Of a stretch of DNA of 26,422 bases, positions 14,401 to 24,200 are shown in pieces. A model generated the notes under the pieces. The model saw nothing but the letters and a program-made list of their open reading frames with translations. It was not told the DNA's origin and did not search any database. The position numbers and the translations under genes were made by a program. Each line of letters starts with the position of its first letter. The stretch's first letter is position 1. This stretch comes from JANWJE01 sp044326545 (lineage in GTDB: Bacteria; Chlamydiota; Chlamydiia; Chlamydiales; Parachlamydiaceae): the NCBI GenBank assembly GCA_044326545.1, contig JBIRBM010000028.1, positions 1-26,422 on the forward strand, in the 5' to 3' direction.

Positions 14401-14672
14401 TTAAAGGATGTGATAAACTCATCAAACTTTTCCGCGATATTTTTTCATATTCCGTAAAATGTTTGTGAGTGTCCGGGTTATGTATCGCTCATTTTACGCA
14501 CCAGAAGTGTGAGTTGAGTTGAAACGAAATCTTTTGGGATGAGTTGTTTGATCTGATCACTAAAAAAATGTTGAATATAAATAAAGCCTGTGAGGAGATT
14601 ACGCTTGAGTGCCTCTATCGAAGTGTTTAATCGGCCGCCAGGTTGTCGTAAGATTTAATGTAGAGGACTGAA
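14401..14672 (+). other. rplK leader region
   Basis: 270 nt between the palindromic element and rplK. No ORF or tRNA. This interval must hold the start signals of the L11-L1 operon, and in many bacteria L1 represses its own operon through an mRNA site near rplK; I could not identify a convincing L1 site or promoter by eye. AGAGGA 7 nt before ATG 14673 is the ribosome site. Confidence 0.4.
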
Positions 14673-15101
14673 ATGTCGAAAAAAATTGTTAAAATTATTA
14701 AGTTGCAAATTCCTGCTGGGAAAGCAAATCCAGCGCCGCCAATTGGACCAGCTCTTGGTGCTGCAGGGGTCAATATTATGGCGTTCTGCAAGGAATTTAA
14801 TGCAAAAACACAAGGAATGGTTGGCGATATTTTGCCAACGGTTATCACTGTTTATCATGATAAAACCATTTCCTTTATCACAAAGAAGCCTCCTGTTGCA
14901 GAACTATTGAAAAAATCAGTGGGGATTGCAAAGGGATCGGCTGTTCCTAACCGAGATAAAGTGGCTAAAATTACCCGCTCACAAGCAAGAAAGATTGCAG
15001 AAGAAAAAATGCATGACATGAATGCTGCTGATCTGGAAATGGCTACAAACATTGTGTTAGGTACAGCTCGCTCAATGGGCATTGAACTCATTAACGAGTA
15101 G
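14673..15101 (+). CDS. rplK: 50S ribosomal protein L11
   Basis: 142 residues, the usual length. L11 binds the GTPase-associated region of 23S rRNA at the base of the L7/L12 stalk. The proline-rich N-terminal signature LQIPAGKANPAPPIGPALGA is intact, with the rRNA-binding C-terminal half (VGIAKGSAVPNRDKVAKITR, then ARSMGIELI). The conserved prolines near residues 21-26 that are touched by thiopeptides are present. rplA starts 10 nt downstream. Confidence 0.98.
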   Translation: MSKKIVKIIKLQIPAGKANPAPPIGPALGAAGVNIMAFCKEFNAKTQGMVGDILPTVITVYHDKTISFITKKPPVAELLKKSVGIAKGSAVPNRDKVAKITRSQARKIAEEKMHDMNAADLEMATNIVLGTARSMGIELINE

Positions 15102-15111
15102 AGTATAACAT

Positions 15112-15810
15112 ATGGGTCGTCCAAGTAAAAGAATTCGGGAGATAGCAAAACAGCTAGATGTTCAAAAAACATATAGCCTTAAAGAAGCTGTCGATATTCT
15201 CAAGAACTGTCCAACTGTTAAGTTTGATCAAACATTGGAAGTTTCATTGAAGCTAGGCGTTGACCCTCGTCGATCAGACCAGAGTGTTCGCGGGACTGTT
15301 TCATTACCGAATGGAACAGGGAAAACGGTAAGAATTCTCGTTTTCGCGAAAGGGGATAAGGTTAAAGAAGCCTTAGCTGCTGGTGCTGATTATGCGGGTC
15401 ACGATGAGCTCCTTGAGAAAATTAACGGGGGTTGGACAGATTTTGATGCTGTCATTGCAACACCTGACATGATGCGAGATGTTGGTAAATTAGGTAAGGT
15501 TTTAGGGCCTCGAGGTCTTATGCCAACCCCTAAAGCGGGAACCGTGACAACAGATATCGCAAAAGCGATTCAAGAATTAAAAGCCGGTAAGATTGAGTTT
15601 AAGCTTGATCGACATGGTGTCGTCAACAATGGAGTTGGGAAGTTATCTTTTGAAGCTCACAAGCTAGTTGAAAATATCCAAGCGTACCTCGTTGCGATTC
15701 AGCGTGCTAAACCAGCCTCAGCGAAGGGCCACTATATGAAGTCCTTAGCTATCTCATCTACCATGGGACCTGGTCTAAAAATTGATCTTCGCGAACAAGA
15801 TTTAGCTTAA
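15112..15810 (+). CDS. rplA: 50S ribosomal protein L1
   Basis: 232 residues. L1 forms the mobile stalk near the E site that helps release deacylated tRNA, and commonly represses its own operon by binding mRNA. Signatures: SLKEAVDILK, VDPRRSDQSVRGTVSLPNG and MPTPKAGTVT in the second domain (GKVLGPRGLMPTPKAGTVT). The ribosome site before ATG is weak (GAG in the rplK stop region), suggesting coupling to rplK translation. Confidence 0.98.
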   Translation: MGRPSKRIREIAKQLDVQKTYSLKEAVDILKNCPTVKFDQTLEVSLKLGVDPRRSDQSVRGTVSLPNGTGKTVRILVFAKGDKVKEALAAGADYAGHDELLEKINGGWTDFDAVIATPDMMRDVGKLGKVLGPRGLMPTPKAGTVTTDIAKAIQELKAGKIEFKLDRHGVVNNGVGKLSFEAHKLVENIQAYLVAIQRAKPASAKGHYMKSLAISSTMGPGLKIDLREQDLA

Positions 15811-15826
15811 GGAGCAATAGATAACA

Positions 15827-16363
15827 ATGAGAGAAGAAAAGAAACTCCTTAAAAATGAGATCAAAGATAAGATCGAGCGTTTCGAGTCTTTCGTCATCAT
15901 GCAATACAAAAGCCTGAGTGCCAATACTGCGAATGCTTTTCGTCGCGAAATTGGTAAGATAGGGGGTGATGTTGAGGTCGTTCGTAAGCGAGTCTTGTTT
16001 AAAGCCGCTGAAGATGCGGGATTAAAGCTTGATCAATCTTCTTTACAAGGACACATTGGCATTGTGTTTTTTGGAAAAGATCCGATTGAGTCAACAAAAA
16101 CAGTGATCAAATTTAGTCAAGATCGCGACAAAGTGATTCAACTATTAGGCGGTCGTTTTGATGGTCAACTGTACTCAGGTGCGGACGTCGAACGTTTATC
16201 GACATTGCCGGGAAAAGACGAAATGCGAGCTCAGCTACTCAGCGTATTCGAAGCTCCACTTTCTCAGACTTTGGCAGTCATCGAAGCCTTATTGGCAAGC
16301 GTCCCTTACTGCTTAGACAACAAATGCAAGCTAGAGGGAGAACCCGAGAAAGCCGAAGAATAA
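15827..16363 (+). CDS. rplJ: 50S ribosomal protein L10
   Basis: 178 residues. L10 anchors the L7/L12 dimers to 23S rRNA beside L11. The N-terminal rRNA-binding domain shows the typical pattern SFVIMQYKSLSANTANAFRR with VVRKRVLFKAA, and the C-terminal helix (LSVFEAPLSQTLAVIEALLA) is the L7/L12 docking helix. AAGGAG lies ahead of ATG and rplA ends 16 nt upstream. In many bacteria the L10-L12 complex represses translation from this leader; the short gap here leaves little room for such a site except inside rplA. Confidence 0.96.
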   Translation: MREEKKLLKNEIKDKIERFESFVIMQYKSLSANTANAFRREIGKIGGDVEVVRKRVLFKAAEDAGLKLDQSSLQGHIGIVFFGKDPIESTKTVIKFSQDRDKVIQLLGGRFDGQLYSGADVERLSTLPGKDEMRAQLLSVFEAPLSQTLAVIEALLASVPYCLDNKCKLEGEPEKAEE

Positions 16364-16422
16364 GGTTCTATCGATTCAAAAGATTTATTAACACAAGTTT
16401 TTAGAAATTAAGAGGTAATACT

Positions 16423-16812
16423 GTGAGTAAGATGAAAACAGAAGACTTAGTCAAAGCCCTGAGCGATTTGACTGTTTTAGAGATGGCTGAATTAAAGACC
16501 CTTCTCGAAAATACATGGGGTGTTAAAGCTGCAGCTCCTGCAGTCGTCGCTGCGGCCGCACCTGCTGCAGCTGCTGCTGCCGTTGTTGAATCTACCGATT
16601 TTCAAGTGACATTATCAGAAGCCCCAGCTGATAAAAAAATCGGCATTATTAAAGTTGTGCGTGAAATCACAGGACTTGGCTTAAAAGAAGCAAAAGATCT
16701 TGTCGAAGCAGCGCCAAAAGAACTCAAAGCAACTGCTCCTAAAGCAGAAGCTGAAGATATCAAGAAAAAAGTTGAAACAGCCGGTGGTAAAGTCACATTA
16801 AAAGGACTTTAA
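16423..16812 (+). CDS. rplL: 50S ribosomal protein L7/L12
   Basis: 129 residues starting at GTG 16423 (AAGAGGTAAT upstream). The N-terminal dimerisation helices (KTEDLVKALSDLTVLEMAEL) lead to a flexible Ala/Pro hinge (about 37-62, with many Ala) and then the C-terminal domain with KKIGIIKVVREITGLGLKEA and VEAAPKELK, which recruits translation GTPases. The hinge is longer in alanines than in E. coli. The gene is followed by a strong hairpin before rpoB. Confidence 0.97.
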   Translation: MSKMKTEDLVKALSDLTVLEMAELKTLLENTWGVKAAAPAVVAAAAPAAAAAAVVESTDFQVTLSEAPADKKIGIIKVVREITGLGLKEAKDLVEAAPKELKATAPKAEAEDIKKKVETAGGKVTLKGL

Positions 16813-16838
16813 TCCCTAGTTTTTAGAGACTATCTTAA

Positions 16839-16890
16839 CCAAAAATGGGAGATCACCATCTCTCATTTTTGGTCTTATTTTAATTTTATT
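16839..16890 (+). terminator. Terminator or attenuator between rplL and rpoB
   Basis: 15-bp stem CCAAAAATGGGAGAT (16839-16853) and ATCTCTCATTTTTGG (16858-16872) with one G-T pair and a 4-nt loop, followed by a U-rich run. In E. coli an attenuator also separates rplL from rpoB to lower polymerase synthesis relative to ribosomal proteins, so partial read-through is likely. The motif CCAAAAATGGG recurs at 17043. Confidence 0.75.
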
Positions 16891-17094
16891 TGATTTTTTA
16901 TAGGCTTTTTGTAACAATGGTCGAAAGCGCCTTGATTTTTTTTGTTTTTCGCCGTTCAATCCGTGCAGCACTATTTTTTCCTGCAATGTTTTAGCTCCTT
17001 TTGGTTTTTGAAAGCTGGATGGGTTCGTCCACCTCTCAAAGCCCAAAAATGGGTATCATCGTCTCAAGTAAAGTTACAGTAGGAGTCCTTCATA

Positions 17095-20000
17095 ATGTTG
17101 AAAAGGCCGCCACATCGAGAGAGTTTTGTTGAAAAGGAAGAAATTATCGATCTTCCTAATTTGATCGAAATTCAAATTAAATCTTATAATCAATTTTTGC
17201 AAGTCGATAAATTTCCTGATGAAAGAGAAAATTTAGGATTGCAAGAAGTATTCACTGAAATATTTCCTATCAAGTCATATGATGAAAAAACAATTCTAGA
17301 ATTTTTATCTTACAATTTAGGGGTTCCTAAGTATACGCCTGAAGAATGCATTCGCCGTGGGATTACGTATAATGTGACCTTAAAAGTTAAATTCCGTTTA
17401 ACAGACGAGACGGGGATTAAGGAAGAAGAGGTCTACATGGGAACAATTCCTGTCATGACCGATAAAGGGACTTTTATCGTCAATGGAGCAGAGCGTGTTG
17501 TTGTTTCTCAGTTGCACCGCTCTCCCGGTATTTGCTTTGAACAAGAACGCCACCCCCGTGGTAATATTATTTATTCATTCCGCATTATCCCTTATCGAGG
17601 AAGTTGGTTAGAAGGGGCTTTTGATACGAATGATCTCATTCACATCTATATTGACCGCAAAAAACGACGTCGCAAAATTTTGGCTACGACTTTTATTCGC
17701 GCGCTGGGTTATTCTTCAAATAGTGACATTATAGAAGAATTTTTCAGTACACGCAAATACAAAATCAAAAATGAAAAAGAGTTTGCAAAGCTTGTGGGCA
17801 AAATTTTAGCCCAGGATGTTGTGGATGAGGAATCGGGCATTATTTTTGGTAAAGCCTCTGAAAAGTTGACTACCGCAATGTTGAAGCGGATCGTAGATGC
17901 AGGAATTGATACGATACGTATTGCAGAAGACGCGGATGAAACAAGTCCTATCATCAAGATGCTGGTAAAAGATCCAACAGATTCTTATGAATCAGCATTA
18001 AAAGACTTCTACCGTAAAATTCGTCCGGGTGAACCTGCCACTTTATCAAATGCTCGTTCTGCCATTATGCGTTTATTTTTCGATCCAAAGCGTTACAATT
18101 TAGGGCGTGTAGGGCGATATAAGCTTAATAGTAAACTTGGTGTTGAAATTTCAGATGAAACTCTTCAAACCGTCACACTTAATAAAGAAGATGTTATTGG
18201 AGCCCTCAAGTATTTAATTAAACTTAAAGGGGGAAGTGAAGAAACTGTCGTCGATGATATCGATCATTTAGGCAATCGCAGAGTCCGTTCTGTTGGAGAA
18301 CTGATCCAAAATCAGTGTCGCATCGGTCTAGCCCGTATGGAAAAAATTATTCGGGAGAGAATGAATTTATTCGATTTTTCTTCTGATACTTTAACCCCCG
18401 GTAAGATTGTATCAGCTAAGGGGTTAGCAGGTGTATTGAAAGATTTCTTTGGTCGCTCTCAATTATCTCAATTTATGGATCAGACCAATCCCGTCGCAGA
18501 ATTGACTCACAAACGGCGTCTCTCTTCTCTTGGGCCTGGTGGTTTGAATCGTGATCGAGCAGGATTTGAAGTGCGCGACGTTCATACCAGTCACTATGGC
18601 CGCATTTGTCCTATTGAGACACCAGAAGGTCCGAATATTGGATTGATCTCTTCTCTTTCTTCTTTTGCCAAAATTAATGAATTTGGTTTCATCGAGACAC
18701 CTTACCGCATTGTTCGCGAAGGCGTTGTCACTGATGAAATTGAATACATGACAGCAGATCAAGAAGAAAACTGCGTGATCGCTCAGGCCTCTGCTGCTTT
18801 AGATCAGTACAACATGTTCGAAGATCCGATTTGCTGGGTCCGTTACCGTGGTGAGCAGTTCGAAACTGACACGAAAAACGTCACACATATGGACGTTTCT
18901 CCAAAGCAACTTGTTTCCATTGTGACCGGTTTAATTCCGTTCCTTGAGCATGACGATGCGAACCGCGCGTTGATGGGTTCAAATATGCAGCGTCAAGGGG
19001 TTCCTCTTTTGAAGCCGGAAGCTCCTATTGTTGGGACAGGTCTTGAAGCAAGAGCTGCCCGTGATTCTGGTGCCGTTTTAATCGCCCATGAAGATGGGGT
19101 TGTTGATTATGTCGACGGTTTGAAAATTGTCATTTCTCCTGACGACAATCGGATGGACAAGAAGACCTATTTATTGAAAAAGTTTATTCGCTCCAATGCC
19201 GGAACTTGCATTAACCAATTGCCTCTTTGCAATGTAGGGGATAAAATTAAAGCGGGAGATGTGATTGCCGACGGTCCTGCAACAGACAAAGGGGAAGTGG
19301 CCTTAGGACGAAATGTTCTGGTCGCCTTTATGCCTTGGTTTGGTTACAACTATGAAGATGCGATCATTATTTCAGAAAAATTATTGCGAGAGGATTATTA
19401 TACTTCTATTTACGTAGAGGAATTTGAGTTAACCGCGCGTGATACGAAACTTGGAAAAGAAGAAATTACGCGAGATATTCCAAATGTCTCTGAAGAGACA
19501 CTCCGTAATTTGGGAGATGATGGGATTATCCGCATTGGAGCTGAGGTCAAACCCGGCGATACTCTTGTCGGAAAAATCACTCCCAAGTCAGAGACTGAAT
19601 TGGCTCCCGAAGAGCGCCTGCTGCGAGCGATTTTTGGTGATAAAGCGTCTGATGTAAAAGATGCTTCCCTCATTGCTCCTCCAGGAACAGAGGGTGTTGT
19701 GATGGATGTTAAAGTCTTTAGTCGTCGCGACCGTTTATCGAAGTCTGATGATGAATTAGTGGAAGATGCGTCAAAATTGAAGCTGATTCAGCGGGACTAT
19801 AAAGCTAAGCAAATGGAGCTTAAGGTTGAGAAGCATGAGCGTGTTGGAGCGCTTTTACTCGGTGAAATTGCACCGGATCATATTGTTCATCGACGAACTG
19901 CTGAGATTATCATTGAAGAGGGGACTGCAATTACCCAAGATTTAATTGAGGCATTAGAGCGAGAGAATGTTGAAGATCTGTTGATGCCTGAAAATGAAAT

Positions 20001-20859
20001 TTTCACCTTGTTAAAGCAGACGCTGCATGACTATGAAATTGCGATGCAGACTGTTGAAACACAATACAAAACAGAGCTCGAGCATATGAGGAAAGGGGAT
20101 ACTGACCTCGATCCGGGAGTCATACGCCAAGTTAAAGTTTACGTCGCTTCAAAGCGTAAGCTCCAAGTTGGCGATAAGATGGCGGGACGTCATGGAAATA
20201 AAGGGGTTGTCTCAAAAATTGTTCCTCAAGCGGATATGCCTTATTTAAGCACGGGCCAGCCAATTGAGATTATTTTAAACCCGTTGGGTGTTCCTTCCCG
20301 TATGAATATGGGGCAGCTTTTTGAAACTCACTTAGGTATTGCGGCTAAACATGCAGGAATCTTTGTTAAGAGTCCTGTGTTTGAAGGCTTCCCTGAAAAA
20401 AATATCTGGGAAATGATGAAGCAGCAAAATCTCCCCTCTGATGGGAAATTTTTCTTGTATGATGGCTGTACCGGTGAACGTTTTGATAATAGCGTTGTGG
20501 TCGGTTATATTTATATGTTGAAGCTGAGCCACCTTGTCGCTGATAAGATCCATGCTCGTGCTGTTGGGCCTTATTCTCTTGTCACGCAGCAGCCGCTGGG
20601 CGGGAAAGCGCAGATGGGGGGCCAACGCTTTGGGGAGATGGAAGTATGGGCGGCAGAAGCTTATGGAGCAGCCCATCTCTTACAAGAGCTTTTAACGGTA
20701 AAATCTGATGATGTTGCAGGACGTACACGCATCTATGAATCGATTGTAAAAGGGGAGAATCTGCTTAGGTCAGGAACCCCTGAGTCTTTTAACGTATTGA
20801 TAAAAGAGATGCAAGGTTTAGGTTTAAACATTTACACAGAAGCTTTTGAAGAGCCTTAG
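17095..20859 (+). CDS. rpoB: DNA-directed RNA polymerase subunit beta
   Basis: 1254 residues, close to the Chlamydia length (about 1252) and shorter than E. coli (1342) because lineage-specific inserts are absent. With beta' it forms the catalytic centre. Landmarks: the rifampicin pocket from residue 453 (GRSQLSQFMDQTNP, then THKRRLSSLGPGG), with the serine equivalent to E. coli S531 and the histidine equivalent to H526 retained, so rifampicin sensitivity is predicted; NIGLISSLSSFAKINEFGF; GYNYEDAIIISEKL; and the C-terminal GGKAQMGGQRFGEMEVWA. AGGAG at 17081 sits 9 nt before ATG. Transcribed from upstream through the attenuator at 16839. The gap to rpoC is unusually long. Confidence 0.99.
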   Translation: MLKRPPHRESFVEKEEIIDLPNLIEIQIKSYNQFLQVDKFPDERENLGLQEVFTEIFPIKSYDEKTILEFLSYNLGVPKYTPEECIRRGITYNVTLKVKFRLTDETGIKEEEVYMGTIPVMTDKGTFIVNGAERVVVSQLHRSPGICFEQERHPRGNIIYSFRIIPYRGSWLEGAFDTNDLIHIYIDRKKRRRKILATTFIRALGYSSNSDIIEEFFSTRKYKIKNEKEFAKLVGKILAQDVVDEESGIIFGKASEKLTTAMLKRIVDAGIDTIRIAEDADETSPIIKMLVKDPTDSYESALKDFYRKIRPGEPATLSNARSAIMRLFFDPKRYNLGRVGRYKLNSKLGVEISDETLQTVTLNKEDVIGALKYLIKLKGGSEETVVDDIDHLGNRRVRSVGELIQNQCRIGLARMEKIIRERMNLFDFSSDTLTPGKIVSAKGLAGVLKDFFGRSQLSQFMDQTNPVAELTHKRRLSSLGPGGLNRDRAGFEVRDVHTSHYGRICPIETPEGPNIGLISSLSSFAKINEFGFIETPYRIVREGVVTDEIEYMTADQEENCVIAQASAALDQYNMFEDPICWVRYRGEQFETDTKNVTHMDVSPKQLVSIVTGLIPFLEHDDANRALMGSNMQRQGVPLLKPEAPIVGTGLEARAARDSGAVLIAHEDGVVDYVDGLKIVISPDDNRMDKKTYLLKKFIRSNAGTCINQLPLCNVGDKIKAGDVIADGPATDKGEVALGRNVLVAFMPWFGYNYEDAIIISEKLLREDYYTSIYVEEFELTARDTKLGKEEITRDIPNVSEETLRNLGDDGIIRIGAEVKPGDTLVGKITPKSETELAPEERLLRAIFGDKASDVKDASLIAPPGTEGVVMDVKVFSRRDRLSKSDDELVEDASKLKLIQRDYKAKQMELKVEKHERVGALLLGEIAPDHIVHRRTAEIIIEEGTAITQDLIEALERENVEDLLMPENEIFTLLKQTLHDYEIAMQTVETQYKTELEHMRKGDTDLDPGVIRQVKVYVASKRKLQVGDKMAGRHGNKGVVSKIVPQADMPYLSTGQPIEIILNPLGVPSRMNMGQLFETHLGIAAKHAGIFVKSPVFEGFPEKNIWEMMKQQNLPSDGKFFLYDGCTGERFDNSVVVGYIYMLKLSHLVADKIHARAVGPYSLVTQQPLGGKAQMGGQRFGEMEVWAAEAYGAAHLLQELLTVKSDDVAGRTRIYESIVKGENLLRSGTPESFNVLIKEMQGLGLNIYTEAFEEP

Positions 20860-20966
20860 ATGACATCATGCTTATGCTAAACTCTATCGCCTATTTCAGA
20901 ATCTGTCTTCATATGGATAATCTGTGTGAAAGCTTGTGTGATTGATCACTCAAAAGTCGCTTAATA

Positions 20967-21039
20967 GACTCGTTCAAGGTTAAAGTGCAAATATTGCCAA
21001 CGCGAAAGCCCATATTCGCACTTTGAACTTGAATGAGTC
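20967..21039. repeat. Palindromic repeat, family C copy 2, between rpoB and rpoC
   Basis: Left arm GACTCGTTCAAGGTTAAAGT (20967 on) pairs with the right arm ending CTTTGAACTTGAATGAGTC (21039). The centre GCCAACGCGAAAGCCC resembles that of copy 1 at 10952. The rest of the 394-nt rpoB-rpoC gap (20860-21253) contains no ORF; a half-match to the family A right arm (GGTGCGTAAAGCGAGTT) lies near 21132. AGGAGA at 21243 serves rpoC. Confidence 0.8.
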
Positions 21040-21253
21040 CATGTGAACGATTAAGCCCTTTTTGGTCGATTTAATCGTCAATGCTTTGGCGCAGTTTTTT
21101 GTCCACGATTTGATGTGAAATAGCGCTCTTGGTGCGTAAAGCGAGTTGAAAACAGGCTCTAATAATCTGAGTGTTGTTTTTTTGCAAAATCCAAAAAGTA
21201 CAAAAATCAACCTTCAATTTAATGATTAAAAATTTATTTTTTAGGAGACATAC

Positions 21254-24200
21254 ATGTCTGAAAAAAATCAGAATGAGGCAGAATTTGATAAGCTAACGAT
21301 CAAAATTGCCTCTGACGATGTCATAAGAAACGATTGGTCTCGCGGAGAAATCAAAAAGCCTGAAACGATCAACTACCGAACTTTTAAGCCTGAGAAGGGC
21401 GGTCTCTTCTGTGAAAAAATCTTTGGACCTCAGCGTGACTGGGAATGTGCTTGCGGAAAATATAAAAAAATCAAGCATAAAGGAATCGTCTGCGATCGTT
21501 GTGGCGTAGAAGTGACGTTGTCTAAGGTTCGCCGCGAAAGAATGGCTCATATCGAATTAGCGGTTCCTGTTGTCCATATCTGGTTCTTTAAAACAATGCC
21601 TTCTCGTATTGGCAATGTCCTTGGAATGACTTCAGCAGATTTGGAAAGAATCATTTATTACGAAGAATATGTTGTGATTCATCCGGGTCAAACAGATTTA
21701 GAGAAAAAACAACTCTTAAATGACACGGAATACCGAGAAGCGCAAGAGAAATGGGGGCGCGATGCCTTTGTTGCTAAAATGGGTGGCGAAGCAATTCGTG
21801 ATTTATTGGCAAGTGAAGATCTTCAGACTCAGCTGATTGAATTAAAAGAGAAATTACGAAAGACAAAATCGCAGCAAGCACGAATGAAGCTGGCAAAGCG
21901 TTTAAAAATTATAGAAAGTTTTGTCACCTCCGACAATAAACCGGATTGGATGGTCATGTCGGCAGTTCCTGTCATTCCACCTGATTTACGGCCGTTAGTT
22001 CCTCTTGATGGTGGTCGTTTTGCCACCTCGGATCTCAATGATCTTTATCGACGTGTCATTAATCGAAACAACCGTTTAAAGGCTATACTGAAGCTGAAAA
22101 CGCCTGAAGTGATCGTGCGTAACGAAAAACGGATGTTGCAAGAAGCTGTTGATGCTCTGTTTGATAATGGCCGCCATGGTCATCCTGTCATGGGGGCGGG
22201 CAATCGTCCATTGAAATCTCTTTCTGAAATGTTAAAAGGAAAACAAGGGCGTTTCCGACAAAACTTACTTGGTAAGCGTGTGGATTATTCCGGCCGTTCG
22301 GTGATTATTGTCGGTCCTGAGCTTAAGTTTAACCAGTGCGGCCTTCCTAAATTAATGGCTTTAGAACTTTTTGAACCTTTTATTGTGAAGCGTCTGAAAG
22401 ACTTGGGATATGTTTATACCATCCGTTCTGCAAAGAAGATGATTCAGCGTCATGCTCCCGAGGTGTGGGACGTTTTAGAAGATATCATTAAAGGACATCC
22501 TGTCTTACTTAACCGCGCTCCAACACTTCACCGTTTAGGTATTCAAGCTTTTGAACCTGTGTTGATTGAAGGAAAAGCCATTCGCATTCACCCTCTCGTC
22601 TGTTCTGCGTTTAATGCCGACTTTGACGGCGACCAGATGGCGGTTTATGTTCCTCTTTCGATTGAAGCTCAGCTAGAAGCGAAATTGCTGATGATGGCGC
22701 CGGACAATATTTTCTTGCCCTCATCCGGTAAGCCGGTTGCTGTTCCGTCTCAGGATATGACCCTTGGACTTTACTATTTAATGTTAGATCCTCTTCATAT
22801 CCGAGAAGATCACGGGCAAAAAACAAGAATTTTCCGGGACGCTCAAGAGGTCTTATTAGCCCTTCAAGCGAGTGGAAGTTATAATTGGTTTGAACCTAAT
22901 GCGAAAAGTCCGAATGGGAAAAATCGTAGTGATTATGCCCGAGGTATTCGTATTCATGAGAAAATTAAGCTTCGCACTGAAAACGGAATTATTGAAACAA
23001 CCCCTGGACGTGTTGTATTTAACACGATCGTTCCAAAAGAGTTGGGTTTTCAAAATTATAGTTTGCCCAAAAAGAAAATGGGTGAATTGATCATGCAATG
23101 CTATAAAAAGGCTGGATTAGAGGCAACCGTTCGCTTTTTAGATAATTTGAAAAGCGTAGGATTTGCTGAAGCGACAAAATCGGCTCTTTCGATGGGCGTT
23201 TGCGATGTAAAAATTCCTGCGATTAAACAAAAAATCTTGCAAGATGCCCATGAACGTGTTGCCTTGGTTAAAAAACAGTATGAAGATGGGATTATCACCG
23301 AAGGGGAGCGAAAGTCTAAGACAATTGGAATTTGGACAGAGGTTTCCGATGTCTTGTCTGAACAGTTATTTAAATTGATCAGTCAAGTCGAAGATAGTGC
23401 GATGAATCCACTCTATCTGATGATGGACTCCGGTGCTCGCGGTAACAAATCTCAGATTCGCCAGTTAGGTGCATTACGCGGATTGATGGCGAAACCATCA
23501 GGAGATATTATTGAATCTCCAATTACCTCTAACTTCCGTGAAGGATTATCGGTCATTGAGTTCTCGATTTCTTCTCACGGTGCTCGTAAAGGACTTGCCG
23601 ATACTGCGTTGAAAACAGCTGACTCAGGTTATTTAACACGTCGTTTGGTTGACGTTGCTCAAGACGTGATCATTACAGAAGAAGATTGTGGAACACTTAA
23701 CGGAATTGATGTTTCAGCTGTCAAGCAAGGTCAAGAAGAGTTATTGCCGCTTAAAGATCGTATTTTTGGACGAACGGTCTGCGAGGATATCTATCAGCCC
23801 GGTGATAGCACGAAACTGATCGCCAAATCAGGCGACATTCTAACAAACTTGCAAGCAGAAGCAATTGATGATTCGGGTGTTGAAAGCATTCGCATTCGAT
23901 CGGTGTTGACTTGTGAAACCCGCCGAGGGGTTTGCGCAAAATGTTACGGGATTAATTTAGCCAATAGCCGAAATGTCAGCCAAGGGGAAGCTGTTGGAAT
24001 CATTGCTGCTCAGTCAATCGGAGAGCCTGGAACGCAGTTGACAATGCGGACATTCCACTTAGGGGGAATTGCCTCTGCTGCTGTTAGCCCTGAGATTATT
24101 TCCGATAATGACGGGCTTTTGATTTACAGTGATTTACGTACGGTTAAGACCGCTGAAGGACATTGGGTTGCCTTGAATAAAAACGGACGATTGAACATTG

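Noticed and set aside
16816..17046. 76-codon basic - strand frame filling the rplL-rpoB gap
   Set aside because: It starts at TTG with no ribosome site, runs through the terminator stem, and its lysine-rich content simply mirrors the T-rich tail.
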